Source: Streptomyces sclerotialus
GTDB lineage: Bacteria > Actinomycetota > Actinomycetes > Streptomycetales > Streptomycetaceae
Assembly: GCF_040907265.1 (NCBI RefSeq)
Contig: NZ_JBFOHP010000002.1
Location: 6,262,001 to 6,326,000, forward strand
Reading direction: 5' to 3'
DNA length: 64,000 nt
Below, one piece after another: positions 1-8,794 of the stretch (the first letter of the stretch is position 1; each line of letters opens with the position of its first letter). The position numbers and the translations under genes were made by a program. The notes beneath the pieces were generated by a model. The model saw only the letters and a program-made list of their open reading frames with translations, ran no database searches and was not told where the DNA came from.

Positions 1-890
1 CCGAGGAGTCCGAGCCGATCGACGTGGACGCCTCCGCCGCAGAGGGCTTCGACCGGGCCGAGCAGCTCGTCAGCCGGCTGGTGGAGACCACCGGCATCGA
101 CCGGTCCAAGGTCGTCGGGGTGGGCCTCGGCGTACCGGGCCCGATCGACGTGGTCTCCGGGACGCTCGGCTCGACCGCGATCCTGCCGGGCTGGACCGGC
201 ACGAACCCCGGCGAGGAGCTGTCGGACCGGCTCGGCGTGCCCGTGCACGTCGACAACGACGCCAACCTCGGCGCGCTCGGCGAGCTGGTGTGGGGCGCCG
301 GGCGGGGCGCCGCCGACCTCGCGTACATCAAGGTGGCCAGCGGCGTCGGCGCCGGGCTGGTGATCAGCGGGCAGATCTACCGCGGCCCGGGCGGCACGGC
401 GGGCGAGATCGGGCACATCACGCTGGACGAGTCGGGGCCGGTGTGCCGCTGCGGCAACCGCGGCTGCCTGGAGACCTTCGCCTCGGCCCGGTACGTGCTG
501 CCGTTGCTCCAGCCGGCCCACGGCCCGGATCTGACCATGCCGGGCGTCGTCCAGCTGGCCCGCGAGGGCGACCCGGGCTGCCGCCGGGTGATCGCGGACG
601 TCGGCCGGCACATCGGCAGCGGCGTGGCGAACCTGTGCAACCTGCTGAACCCCAGCCGGGTGGTGCTCGGCGGGGACCTCGCCGAGGCCGGGGAGCTGGT
701 GCTGGCGCCGATACGGGAGTCGGTGTCCCGGTACGCCATTCCGAGCGCGGCGCGGCAGCTGAGCGTCGTACCGGGCACGCTGGGCGGCCGGGCCGAGGTA
801 CTGGGCGCGCTGGCGCTGGTGCTCAGCGAGATGGGGGACTCCACGCTGCTGGACGGTTCGCTCGGCCAGGACACTCCCGCCATTGCCTGA
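1..890 (+). CDS. ROK-family regulator/sugar kinase-like protein (5' partial)
   Basis: The reading frame is open from the first bases (codons in phase with base 3), so the gene starts outside the window and the usual N-terminal winged-helix half is not visible. What remains is the ROK sugar-kinase fold: a DNDAN sugar/phosphate-binding motif, the TAGEIGH segment, and the zinc motif CRCGNRGCLE that defines ROK proteins. It lies upstream of, and on the same strand as, a xylose-type ABC transporter. This order matches the Rok7B7 locus of S. coelicolor, where the ROK protein controls xylFGH and carbon catabolite repression (established for that species; transferred here by context). A small hairpin follows the stop codon. 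Whether it is a repressor or a kinase cannot be settled without the N terminus; the repressor reading is favoured by context. Confidence 0.9.
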   Translation, partial: EESEPIDVDASAAEGFDRAEQLVSRLVETTGIDRSKVVGVGLGVPGPIDVVSGTLGSTAILPGWTGTNPGEELSDRLGVPVHVDNDANLGALGELVWGAGRGAADLAYIKVASGVGAGLVISGQIYRGPGGTAGEIGHITLDESGPVCRCGNRGCLETFASARYVLPLLQPAHGPDLTMPGVVQLAREGDPGCRRVIADVGRHIGSGVANLCNLLNPSRVVLGGDLAEAGELVLAPIRESVSRYAIPSAARQLSVVPGTLGGRAEVLGALALVLSEMGDSTLLDGSLGQDTPAIA

Positions 891-903
891 AGCGAACGGG
901 GTG

Positions 904-920
904 CCTCAGCGCTGCTGAGG
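904..920 (+). terminator. Short hairpin after the ROK gene
   Basis: CCTCAG / CTGAGG arms of 6 bp around a 5-nt loop lie 14 nt after the ROK stop codon, with further GTG/CAC pairing outside a small bulge. It probably attenuates transcription before the transporter operon. There is no T tract, as is common in high-GC actinomycetes. Confidence 0.5.
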
Positions 921-966
921 CGCACTCTGAGTTCACACAGCTAACGGATGGCACCGTTGTCATCTC

Positions 967-987
967 GTTAAGGATTTACTCCTTGAC
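967..987. promoter_or_regulatory. Candidate ROK operator upstream of the sugar transporter
   Basis: A dyad with 8-bp arms (GTTAAGGA and TCCTTGAC, one mismatch) around TTTAC lies 75 nt before the transporter start codon. The right arm contains a TTGAC -35-like element. A second, looser dyad (TAACGGATG / CATCTCGTTA) precedes it at 942-970. Assignment to the adjacent ROK protein is inference from position. Confidence 0.5.
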
Positions 988-1061
988 GCCCTGCGGGCGG
1001 CCGAGTTGACTCCAAGCACCTCGGCCGCAAGGACGCGGCCATGTCAGGGAGGGCCATCCCC

Positions 1062-2153
1062 ATGAACGCATTTGTGCGTCGCGTCGTCATAGCCACCACC
1101 GCGGTCTCCATGGCCGCGACCGTGGCCGCCTGCGGCAAGGCCGGCAGTGGCGGAGACGACGGTGGTGACAACAAGACCATCGGTCTGTTGCTGCCGGAGA
1201 ACAAGACCACGCGCTACGAGACCTTCGACCGCCCCTTCATCGAGCAGAAGATCGAAGAGCTCTGCTCGGACTGCGTCGTGAAGTACAACAACGCCGCGCA
1301 GGAGACCGAGACCCAGAAGAAGCAGTTCGACGCGCTGATCACGCAGGGCGTCAAGGTCATCATCCTGGACGCGGTCGATTACAAGGCCACCAAGTCCTGG
1401 GTGAACCAGGCCGCCAAGAAGGGCGTGCAGGTCGTCGCGTACGACCGCCTCGCCGAGGGCGACATTTCGGCATACGTCTCCTACGACAACGAGAAGATCG
1501 GCCGCCTCCAGGGCGAGGGCCTGGTCAAGGCCCTGGGCAGCGACGCCAAGGACGCCAACGTTGTCATGATCAACGGTTCGCCGACCGACCCGAACGCCCC
1601 CTTCTTCAAGAAGGGTGCGCACGCCGTCCTCGACAAGCAGGTCAAGAAGGTCGTCTACGAGCAGGACATCCCGGACTGGTCGCCGGACGAGGCCAACAAG
1701 AAGATGAACTCGGCGATCGACGCGGTCGGCAAGGACGGCTTCCAGGGCGTCTACTCCGCCAACGACGGCATGGCCGGCGGCATCATCACCGCGCTGAAGC
1801 AGCGCAAGGTCGACGTCCCGGTCGGCGGCCAGGACGCCGAGCTGGCCGGTCTGCAGCGGATCCTGAAGGGCGAGCAGGCCTTCACCGTCTACAAGCAGAT
1901 CAAGCCGCAGGCCGAGACCACCGCCGAGGTCGCCGTCAAGCTCCTCAAGGGCGAGAAGCTCGGCTCCGTCACCCCCGACAAGGTCGACAGCCTCAGCGGT
2001 GACGTCAAGGGCATCCCCGCGAAGCTGTACGACGCGGAGATCGTGACCAAGGACGACATCAAGGACACGATCATCAAGGACAAGGTCTACAAGGCCAGCC
2101 AGATCTGCACCGCGGACTACAAGAAGGCCTGCGAGGAAGCCGGCATCAAGTAG
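1062..2153 (+). CDS. xylF: Sugar (xylose-type) ABC transporter substrate-binding lipoprotein
   Basis: A 363-residue periplasmic-binding-protein-fold protein of the XylF/RbsB class (Peripla_BP_4). The start is the ATG preceded by GGAGG at 1048-1052 (9-nt spacing); an in-frame ATG 21 nt upstream has no ribosome site. Residues 1-24 form a lipoprotein signal peptide with a run of small hydrophobic residues and a lipobox ending TVAAC, followed by a Gly/Asp-rich linker. The mature protein has alternating Lys-rich surface and the SANDGMAGG segment typical of sugar receptors. It captures sugar outside the membrane for the ATPase and permease encoded next. The substrate is inferred as xylose from locus similarity; ribose or another pentose is possible. 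Confidence 0.88.
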   Translation: MNAFVRRVVIATTAVSMAATVAACGKAGSGGDDGGDNKTIGLLLPENKTTRYETFDRPFIEQKIEELCSDCVVKYNNAAQETETQKKQFDALITQGVKVIILDAVDYKATKSWVNQAAKKGVQVVAYDRLAEGDISAYVSYDNEKIGRLQGEGLVKALGSDAKDANVVMINGSPTDPNAPFFKKGAHAVLDKQVKKVVYEQDIPDWSPDEANKKMNSAIDAVGKDGFQGVYSANDGMAGGIITALKQRKVDVPVGGQDAELAGLQRILKGEQAFTVYKQIKPQAETTAEVAVKLLKGEKLGSVTPDKVDSLSGDVKGIPAKLYDAEIVTKDDIKDTIIKDKVYKASQICTADYKKACEEAGIK

Positions 2154-2285
2154 CCCCCTCGGGCGGCCCGCGCACGGACGGTGCGCGCCCGCCCCGGCCG
2201 CGGCCCGCGCTCCGAGAGGCGCGGGCCGCCAGGCAGCCTCGTACGCACCATTCCCGCCCGACAGGCGGCGAAGGAGATGATTCAC

Positions 2286-3080
2286 GTGTCCGCTGCGCCC
2301 GTGCTGGCGTTGCGCTCGGTCTCCAAGCGGTTCGGCGCCGTCCAGGCGCTCACGGACGTCACGCTGGAGATCGAAGCCGGTGAGGTGGTCGCCCTGGTCG
2401 GCGACAACGGCGCCGGCAAGTCGACCCTCGTCAAGACCATCGCCGGGGTCCACCCCATCGACGAAGGCACCATCGAGTGGGAAGGGCGCCCGGTCCGCAT
2501 CAACCGGCCGCACGACGCCCAGGAGCTCGGCGTCGCCACCGTCTACCAGGACCTCGCGCTCTGCGACAACCTCGACGTGGTCGCCAACCTCTTCCTCGGC
2601 AGCGAGCTGCGCCGCGCCTCCGTCCTGGACGAGATCGCCATGGAGAAGCGCGCCAAGGAGCTGCTGGACACCCTGTCCATCCGCATCCCCAGCGTCCGCA
2701 TCCCCGTCGCGGCGCTCTCCGGCGGCCAGCGCCAGGTCGTCGCCATCGCCCGCGCGCTGATCGGCGACCCCAAGGTCGTCATCCTCGACGAGCCCACCGC
2801 GGCGCTCGGCGTCGAGCAGACCGCGCAGGTCCTCGACCTCGTCGAGCGGCTCCGCGAGCGCGGCCACGGCGTGATCCTGATCAGCCACAACATGGCCGAC
2901 GTACAGGCCGTCGCGGACCGCGTCGCGGTGCTGCGCCTCGGCCGCAACAACGGCGTCTTCCCCGTGGCGGACACCTCCCACGAAGAGATCATTGCCGCGA
3001 TCACCGGCGCCTCGGACAACGCCGTCACCCGCCGCAAGGCGCGTACGGACCAGGTGAAGAAGGAGCAGGGCGCGTCATGA
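2286..3080 (+). CDS. xylG: Sugar ABC transporter ATP-binding protein
   Basis: A single-NBD ATPase of 264 residues: Walker A GDNGAGKST, signature LSGGQRQ, Walker B VVILDEP and switch His in LISHNM. The GTG start lies 9 nt after AAGGAG (2271-2276); an in-frame ATG at 2277 overlaps that site and is less likely. E. coli XylG/RbsA carry two NBDs, whereas actinobacterial members of this subfamily are usually single-domain, as here. It powers the permease encoded immediately downstream, whose ATG overlaps this TGA by 4 nt, so translational coupling is expected. About 130 bp separate it from the binding-protein gene, and the operon is likely continuous. Confidence 0.9.
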   Translation: MSAAPVLALRSVSKRFGAVQALTDVTLEIEAGEVVALVGDNGAGKSTLVKTIAGVHPIDEGTIEWEGRPVRINRPHDAQELGVATVYQDLALCDNLDVVANLFLGSELRRASVLDEIAMEKRAKELLDTLSIRIPSVRIPVAALSGGQRQVVAIARALIGDPKVVILDEPTAALGVEQTAQVLDLVERLRERGHGVILISHNMADVQAVADRVAVLRLGRNNGVFPVADTSHEEIIAAITGASDNAVTRRKARTDQVKKEQGAS

Positions 3081-4378
3081 GCAGCGACCTCACCAAGAGC
3101 GCGGCGGGCGCCCCGGCGGAGCAGCCGGTGGAGAAGAGCGCCGTACCGGCCGCCGCCGTCGACCCCCGCCTGCTCGTCCGCGAGCAGGGCTTCAAGGGCT
3201 ACTGGACCGACTTCACCCGGCGGATGCGCGGCGGCGAGCTGGGGTCGCTGCCGGTCGTCCTCGGTCTGATCGTCATCGCGGTCATCTTCCAGCTCCAGAC
3301 CAGCAGCTTCCTGTCGGCCGGCTCCCTCGCCAACATCGGGGTCTACACCTCCGGCCTCGGCATCATGGCCGTCGGCATCGTCTTCGTCCTGCTGCTGGGG
3401 GAGATCGACCTCTCGGTCGGCTCGGTGGCCGGTGTGGGCGCCGCGGTCTGGGCCGTGCTCAGCGTCACCAACGGCCTGAACGACTGGCTGTCCGTACTGA
3501 TCGCCCTCGCCTGCGGGCTGCTCATCGGCGCGCTGCACGGCTTCTTCTTCGCCAAGATCGGCGTGCCCGCCTTCGTGGTCACCCTGGCCGGCTTCCTCGG
3601 CTGGAGCGGCCTGCAGATCTGGCTGATGGGCAGTGAAGGCTCCATCAACACGCCGGACGACAGCCTGGTCGCCTACCTCACCGGCTACTACTTCGAGGAC
3701 AAGGCCGCGGCGTACGGCCTGGCGCTGGTCGCCGTCCTGGCGTACGCGGGCTCGCTGCTGCTGGACACCAAGCGGCGCAAGGCCGCCGGGCTGCCCTCGC
3801 GGCCGCTGAGCGAGGTGGGGCTGCGCACCGCCGTGGTCGCGGTGATCGCCTTCGTCGTCGCGTACGTGCTGAACGAGCCGGCGGGCGCGCGCGGCCTGCC
3901 GCTGGCCCTCGTGCTCTTCCTGGCCGTCCTGGTGATCGCCGACTTCGTGGTCCGCCGGACCGGCTACGGCCGGCAGATCTTCGCGGTCGGCGGCAACGCG
4001 GAGGCGGCCCGCCGGGCCGGCATCAACGTCGACAAGGTCCGGATCACGGTCTTCGCGATCTCCGGGATGCTCGCCGTGTTCGGCGGGCTCTTCATCGCCA
4101 GCCTGCAGGGCGGTGCCACGAAGAACCTCGGCGCGGGCAACACGCTCATGAACGTGATCGCCGCGGCGGTCATCGGCGGTACCAGCCTCTTCGGCGGCCG
4201 CGGCAAGATCTGGTCGGCGCTGCTGGGCATGCTGGTCATCCAGTCCATCCAGCAGGGGCTGAACCTGCTGGGCATGGCCAGCGAGATCCAGTTCATGATC
4301 ACGGGTGCGGTGCTGCTGGCCGCCGTCGTGATCGACTCGGTCTCCCGCCGGACCCAGAAGACGGCCGGCCGCACGTAA
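3077..4378 (+). CDS. xylH: Sugar ABC transporter permease
   Basis: A 433-residue polytopic protein of the BPD_transp_2 (RbsC/XylH) family. It starts at ATG in an ATGA overlap with the ATPase stop codon. A cytoplasmic N-terminal extension of about 60 residues precedes roughly ten membrane segments. The LGEIDLSVGS motif and the GGNAEAARRAGI cytoplasmic loop are characteristic of sugar permeases of this family. It forms the channel of the importer with the two preceding gene products, and a strong hairpin directly after the stop codon ends the operon. Confidence 0.9.
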   Translation: MSSDLTKSAAGAPAEQPVEKSAVPAAAVDPRLLVREQGFKGYWTDFTRRMRGGELGSLPVVLGLIVIAVIFQLQTSSFLSAGSLANIGVYTSGLGIMAVGIVFVLLLGEIDLSVGSVAGVGAAVWAVLSVTNGLNDWLSVLIALACGLLIGALHGFFFAKIGVPAFVVTLAGFLGWSGLQIWLMGSEGSINTPDDSLVAYLTGYYFEDKAAAYGLALVAVLAYAGSLLLDTKRRKAAGLPSRPLSEVGLRTAVVAVIAFVVAYVLNEPAGARGLPLALVLFLAVLVIADFVVRRTGYGRQIFAVGGNAEAARRAGINVDKVRITVFAISGMLAVFGGLFIASLQGGATKNLGAGNTLMNVIAAAVIGGTSLFGGRGKIWSALLGMLVIQSIQQGLNLLGMASEIQFMITGAVLLAAVVIDSVSRRTQKTAGRT

Positions 4379-4396
4379 CAGCTCTGCCACGGAATC

Positions 4397-4433
4397 GGAC
4401 ACGCACGGGCCCCCGGAGGGCCCGTGCGTGTCC
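4397..4433 (+). terminator. Strong terminator of the sugar transporter operon
   Basis: A perfect 16-bp stem (4397-4412 with 4418-4433) around a 5-nt loop, 18 nt after the permease stop codon. Confidence 0.9.
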
Positions 4434-4494
4434 CTTCCGTCCGCCCGTAACGGCCCTGCCAGGCATGACGTGTCCGGCGGGGCCGTACGGGTGA

Positions 4495-4501
4495 TATAGA
4501 T
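4495..4501 (+). promoter_or_regulatory. Possible -10 element of the dxs promoter
   Basis: TATAGAT is the only AT-rich hexamer-like element in the 183 bp between the terminator and dxs; no good -35 partner is seen at 17-18 bp. Two direct copies of AAGCTCGA at 10-bp spacing (4556-4573) lie between it and the start codon. Confidence 0.3.
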
Positions 4502-4616
4502 CGCACGGGCCGCGCATCGGTGCGCGGAGCGGAACATTAGACTCGACTGATCGGCAAGCTCGATCAAGCTCGAACCGGCGACGGGTTCGAACAACGCTCG
4601 AATGCAAGGAGGCACA

Positions 4617-6605
4617 GTGGACAAGGTGCCGCGCGCAGCGCGTCATGCTGGGGCGGTGGCGGGTGACGGGCGGGACCTGCTGACCCGCATCAGGGGACCG
4701 CGCGATCTGGACCGGCTGGGCCCGGAGCAGCTGGAGCAGCTCGCGGGAGAGATCCGTACGTTCCTTGTCGACGCCGTCTCCAAGACCGGCGGACACCTCG
4801 GCCCGAACCTCGGCGTGGTCGAGCTGACCATCGCCCTGCACCGCGTCTTCGAGTCGCCCAAGGACAAGGTCCTCTTCGACACCGGGCACCAGTCCTACGT
4901 CCACAAGCTGCTCACCGGGCGCCAGGACTTCGGCAAGCTGCGGGCCAAGGGCGGCCTGTCCGGCTACCCCTCGCGCGCCGAGTCCGAGCACGACGTCATC
5001 GAGAACAGCCACGCCTCCACGGTGCTGGGCTGGGCCGACGGCCTCGCCAAGGCCAACCAGGTCCGCGGCAGCGACGACCACGTCGTCGCGGTGATCGGTG
5101 ACGGCGCGCTGACCGGCGGCATGGCCTGGGAGGCGCTGAACAACATCGCGGTCGCCAAGGACCGCCCGCTGGTCATCGTCGTCAACGACAACGAGCGTTC
5201 GTACGCGCCGACCATCGGCGGCCTCGCCGACCACCTCGCCACGCTGCGTACGACCGACGGCTACGAGCGCTTCCTCGCCCGCGGCAAGGACCTGCTGGAG
5301 CGCACCCCGGTCGTCGGCAAGCCGCTCTACGAGACGCTGCACGGCGCGAAGAAGGGGCTGAAGGACTTCATCGCCCCGCAGGGCATGTTCGAGGACCTGG
5401 GACTGAAGTACGTCGGTCCCATCGACGGCCACGATATCGAGGCGCTGGAGTCCGCGCTGCAGCGTGCCAAGCGCTTCGGCGGCCCGGTCATCGTGCACTG
5501 CCTCACCGAGAAGGGCCGCGGCTACGAGCCCGCCGAGCAGGACGAGGCCGACCGCTTCCACGGCATCGGTGTGATCCACCCGGACACCGGCCTCCCGGTG
5601 TCGGCCTCCGGCGCCGACTGGACCTCCGTCTTCGGTGAGGAGATGGTCAAGCTCGGCCGGGAGCGCGAGGACATCGTCGCGATCACCGCGGCCATGCTCC
5701 AGCCGGTCGGCCTGAAGAAGTTCGCCCAGGCCTTCCCCGACCGCATCTACGACGTGGGCATCGCCGAGCAGCACGGCGCGGTCTCCGCCGCCGGCCTGGC
5801 CACCGGCGGCCTGCACCCGGTCTTCGCGCTGTACGCCACGTTCCTGAACCGCGCCTTCGACCAGGTCCTGATGGACGTGGCGCTGCACAAGTGCGGCGTC
5901 ACGTTCGTCCTGGACCGCTCCGGCGTCACCGGCACCGACGGCGCCTCGCACAACGGCATGTGGGACATGTCGATCCTCCAGGTCGTCCCGGGCCTGCGGA
6001 TCGCCGCGCCGCGCGACGCCGACCAGGTACGCGCCCAGCTGCGGGAGGCCGTCGAGGTCGACGACGCGCCGACCGTGGTGCGCTACTCCAAGGGCGCGGT
6101 CGGCCCGGCCGTGGAGGCCGTCGGCCGCATCGGCGGCATGGACGTCCTCCGCGAGAGCTCCGCCGAGCGCCCGGACGTCCTCCTGGTGTCCGTCGGCGCG
6201 CTCGCCCCCATGTGCCTGGAGATCGCCGGCCTCCTCGACAAGCAGGGCATCTCCACCACCGTCGTCGACCCGCGCTGGGTCAAGCCGGTCGACGCCGCGC
6301 TGCCGGGCCTGGCCGACCGGCACCGCGTCGTGGTCACCGTCGAGGACAACATCCGCTCCGGCGGTGTCGGCTGCGCGGTCGCGCAGGCGCTGCGGGACGC
6401 GGGCGTGGACGTGCCGCTGCGTGACTTCGGCATCCCCGAGAAGTTCCTCGACCACGCGTCGCGCAAGGAGATCATGGCGGAGATCGGCCTCACCGCGCCG
6501 GACATCGCCCGTCAGGTCACCGGCCTGGTCGCGAAGATCGACGGCCGTTACGAGGACGCCGGGGGCGCCCGTACCGCCGAGCCGGCCCAGGTCGCCCAGG
6601 ACTGA
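4617..6605 (+). CDS. dxs: 1-deoxy-D-xylulose-5-phosphate synthase
   Basis: A thiamine-diphosphate enzyme that condenses pyruvate and glyceraldehyde 3-phosphate, the first step of the MEP isoprenoid pathway. From the GTG start it has 662 residues, slightly above the usual 620-640 because of an N-terminal extension. AAGGAGG lies 4 nt upstream, which is short; an ATG at 4602 lacks a site. Diagnostic segments are [10 protein letters not shown], the ThDP motif [16 protein letters not shown], the catalytic-Glu region IAEQHGA, and [15 protein letters not shown]. It is flanked by hairpins on both sides, so it is likely monocistronic. The location beside the xylose locus is conserved in Streptomyces; other chromosomes carry a second dxs elsewhere. 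Confidence 0.96.
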   Translation: MDKVPRAARHAGAVAGDGRDLLTRIRGPRDLDRLGPEQLEQLAGEIRTFLVDAVSKTGGHLGPNLGVVELTIALHRVFESPKDKVLFDTGHQSYVHKLLTGRQDFGKLRAKGGLSGYPSRAESEHDVIENSHASTVLGWADGLAKANQVRGSDDHVVAVIGDGALTGGMAWEALNNIAVAKDRPLVIVVNDNERSYAPTIGGLADHLATLRTTDGYERFLARGKDLLERTPVVGKPLYETLHGAKKGLKDFIAPQGMFEDLGLKYVGPIDGHDIEALESALQRAKRFGGPVIVHCLTEKGRGYEPAEQDEADRFHGIGVIHPDTGLPVSASGADWTSVFGEEMVKLGREREDIVAITAAMLQPVGLKKFAQAFPDRIYDVGIAEQHGAVSAAGLATGGLHPVFALYATFLNRAFDQVLMDVALHKCGVTFVLDRSGVTGTDGASHNGMWDMSILQVVPGLRIAAPRDADQVRAQLREAVEVDDAPTVVRYSKGAVGPAVEAVGRIGGMDVLRESSAERPDVLLVSVGALAPMCLEIAGLLDKQGISTTVVDPRWVKPVDAALPGLADRHRVVVTVEDNIRSGGVGCAVAQALRDAGVDVPLRDFGIPEKFLDHASRKEIMAEIGLTAPDIARQVTGLVAKIDGRYEDAGGARTAEPAQVAQD

Positions 6606-6619
6606 CCCGAGCCCGTGAC

Positions 6620-6655
6620 GGGCCGGTCAGCACTCCGCCGAGTGCTGAGCGGCCC
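6620..6655 (+). terminator. dxs terminator
   Basis: A 16-bp stem with one mismatch (6620-6635 with 6640-6655) and a 4-nt loop, 14 nt after the stop codon. Confidence 0.85.
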
Positions 6656-6710
6656 ATCGGCATATCGAGTGATCTCGGGCCCGCCCGGGCAAGCCGTTCA
6701 TGAGCCATTC

Positions 6711-6722
6711 CGGTAATTACCG
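6711..6722. promoter_or_regulatory. Palindrome upstream of the amino-acid permease
   Basis: CGGTAATTACCG is a perfect 12-bp palindrome flanked by TT and AA, an AT-rich island 51 nt before the permease start. It resembles a dimeric-regulator operator; the regulator is unknown. Confidence 0.45.
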
Positions 6723-6773
6723 AAACTCGGTCAGTCGGTGATTCATGACGGTCGCCCAGGCGGAGGTTCGCAC

Positions 6774-8276
6774 ATGAGCAGTTCGTTGCCAGAGCCGGAG
6801 GGCCGCCGCCGCGGCCTCTTCCGGACCAAGACGGTCGAGGAGTCGATCCGGGACACGGAGGAGCCCGAGCACGCGCTCAGGAAGTCACTGTCCGCACTGG
6901 ACCTCACGGTCTTCGGCGTCGGCGTGATCATCGGCACCGGCATCTTCGTCCTCACCGGCAAGATCGCCAAGGAGTCGGCGGGCCCGGCGGTCGCCGTCTC
7001 CTTCATCGTCGCCGGTGTGGTCTGCGCGCTGGCAGCGCTGTGCTACGCCGAGTTCGCCTCCACCGTCCCGGTCGCCGGTTCCGCTTACACCTTCTCCTAC
7101 GCGTCGCTGGGCGAATTCCCCGCCTGGATCATCGGCTGGGACCTGGTCCTGGAACTGGCGCTGGCGTGTGCGGTGGTGTCGGTCGGCTGGTCCGGGTACA
7201 TCCGCTCGCTGCTCGACACCGCGGGGTTCCACCTCCCGCAGGGACTCTCCGGCACCCATGAGGGGCAGTTCGGGTTCGACCTGCTGGCCTGCATCCTCGT
7301 CCTGGTCCTGACGGCCGTCCTGGTCGCCGGCATGAAGCTGTCCTCGCGGGTGACCGCGGTGGTCGTCGGCGTCAAGGTCACCGTCGTGCTGCTCGTCATC
7401 ATCGTCGGCGCCTTCTTCGTCAACGGCGCCAACTACGAGCCGTTCGTGCCGGAGTCCGTGCCCAGCGAGGGCGGCAGCGGCTGGCAGGCGCCGCTGGCCC
7501 AGTTGGTGTTCGGCTTCACCCCGGCGAGCTTCGGCCTGATGGGCGTCTTCGCGGCGGCCGCCGTGGTGTTCTTCGCCTTCATCGGCTTCGACATCGTCGC
7601 CACCGCCGCCGAGGAGGCCCGCAACCCGCAGCGCGACGTGCCGCGCGGCATCCTCGGCTCGCTGCTGATCTGCACGGTCCTCTACGTCGCCGTGTCCGTC
7701 GTCGTCACCGGCATGCGGAAGTACAGTCAGCTGTCCACGGACGCGCCGCTCGCCGACGCCTTCAAGGACGTGGGGCACCCCTTCTGGGCCGGCCTGATCA
7801 GCTTCGGCGCGGCCGTCGGCCTCACTTCCGTCTGCATGATCCTGCTGCTCGGCCAGAGCCGGGTCTTCTTCGCGATGAGCCGCGACGGGCTGCTGCCCCG
7901 GGTGTTCTCCACGGTCCACCCGCGCTTCGGCACGCCCTACCGGTCCACGATCGCGCTCGGCGTGGTGGTCGCCGTGGTCGCGGGGTTCACGTCCATCGAC
8001 GTGCTGGCCGAACTGGTCAACATCGGCACCCTGTTCGCGTTCGTCGTGGTCGCGGTGGGCGTGATCATCCTCCGCCGTACCCGGCCCGACCTGCCGCGTT
8101 CCTTCCGTACCCCGCTGGTGCCGCTGGTGCCGGTGCTGTCGGTGCTGGCGTCCCTGTGGCTGATGGTGAACCTGACCGCGGAGACCTGGCTGCGGTTCGC
8201 CGTCTGGATGGCCGTCGGCCTCGTCTTCTACTTCGTGTACGGACGGTCGCACAGCCGGATGGGCCGCCGCGACTGA
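6774..8276 (+). CDS. APC-family amino-acid permease
   Basis: A 500-residue transporter of the amino acid-polyamine-organocation family (cationic amino-acid type). The ATG is preceded by GGAGG with 7-nt spacing. An N-terminal cytoplasmic segment with the RTKTVEESIRD motif, found in YfnA/CAT-like permeases, precedes about 12 membrane helices. The first helix holds GVGVIIGTGIFVLTG, the substrate-binding unwound segment of APC proteins, and the loop EEARNPQRDVPRGI is also conserved. It imports an amino acid by proton coupling; the substrate is not predictable from sequence alone. It appears monocistronic, with a palindromic candidate operator upstream. Confidence 0.92.
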   Translation: MSSSLPEPEGRRRGLFRTKTVEESIRDTEEPEHALRKSLSALDLTVFGVGVIIGTGIFVLTGKIAKESAGPAVAVSFIVAGVVCALAALCYAEFASTVPVAGSAYTFSYASLGEFPAWIIGWDLVLELALACAVVSVGWSGYIRSLLDTAGFHLPQGLSGTHEGQFGFDLLACILVLVLTAVLVAGMKLSSRVTAVVVGVKVTVVLLVIIVGAFFVNGANYEPFVPESVPSEGGSGWQAPLAQLVFGFTPASFGLMGVFAAAAVVFFAFIGFDIVATAAEEARNPQRDVPRGILGSLLICTVLYVAVSVVVTGMRKYSQLSTDAPLADAFKDVGHPFWAGLISFGAAVGLTSVCMILLLGQSRVFFAMSRDGLLPRVFSTVHPRFGTPYRSTIALGVVVAVVAGFTSIDVLAELVNIGTLFAFVVVAVGVIILRRTRPDLPRSFRTPLVPLVPVLSVLASLWLMVNLTAETWLRFAVWMAVGLVFYFVYGRSHSRMGRRD

Positions 8277-8283
8277 CGAGCCC

Positions 8284-8694
8284 TCAGCCTCGGTACGCCC
8301 GGCCGCCGGTGCCGGCCGGGCGTACCGAGCGCGGGCCGGTCACCTGGGCGCCCAGCGCCTCCACCCGGGCGCGCAGCCCGCGGTCGGCCGTCACGACCAC
8401 GCAGGGCCGTCCGGCGGGCAGCCCGGCGACCAGTTCCACGATGCGGTCGTCGCCGCTGCCGTCGGCCGACTCCACCCGTACGCCCTCGACGCCGGGCACG
8501 CCGCGCGCCGCGCCCTCCACGACGAGCACCAGCTCCACGGGCGGATCGGCGATCCCGGGCAGGCCGCTCCCGGCGTACGCCACGAGTCCGTCGCGCAGCC
8601 GCTCGGCCGCGCCCCGCCGGTCGTGCCACCAGCCGTCGGGCACCGAGCCGACGACGTTGGCGCCGTCGACGATGAGGGTGGTTGTCGCTGTCAT
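8284..8694 (-). CDS. NYN/PIN-like domain protein
   Basis: A 136-residue protein with the Asp-rich pattern of the NYN ribonuclease fold: an N-terminal TTTLIVDGANVVGS strand with the first acidic residue, DDRIVEL in the middle, and VVTADRGLRARVEALGA near the C terminus. Actinobacterial homologues are annotated as NTP pyrophosphohydrolases or NYN proteins. The nuclease role is inference from fold motifs. It is transcribed divergently from the HTH/Clp-N gene, and its start is 100 bp from that gene, so the tandem operators between them could control both. Confidence 0.7.
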   Translation of the reverse strand: MTATTTLIVDGANVVGSVPDGWWHDRRGAAERLRDGLVAYAGSGLPGIADPPVELVLVVEGAARGVPGVEGVRVESADGSGDDRIVELVAGLPAGRPCVVVTADRGLRARVEALGAQVTGPRSVRPAGTGGRAYRG

Positions 8695-8746
8695 GGGTTC
8701 ATCGTGGCACCGATGCGGCGGTATGGGCTGCCGTTACGCACCGATC

Positions 8747-8792
8747 GACAACCCGGGGTTGACGGTAGGGAGATCGTCAACCTATGGTTGAC
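8747..8792. promoter_or_regulatory. Tandem 17-bp operators overlapping a leaderless promoter
   Basis: Two inverted repeats, GACAACCCGGGGTTGAC (8747-8763) and GTCAACCTATGGTTGAC (8776-8792), lie 29 bp apart centre to centre. The right arm of the first supplies the -35 (TTGACG, 8759-8764). The centre of the second supplies the -10 (TATGGT, 8783-8788) after an 18-bp spacer. The start codon begins 6 nt after the -10. A protein bound to both sites would block RNA polymerase. Confidence 0.75.
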
Positions 8793-8794
8793 GC

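Noticed and set aside
1044..2981. Long antisense open frame opposite the sugar transporter genes
   Set aside because: Typical shadow frame of high-GC coding DNA with Asp/Val/Leu-rich low-complexity translation and no start context.
4583..4593. GGTTCGAAC motif like a tRNA T-arm upstream of dxs
   Set aside because: No acceptor stem, anticodon arm or D-arm can be folded around it; it is a short AT-richer patch of CTCGA repeats.
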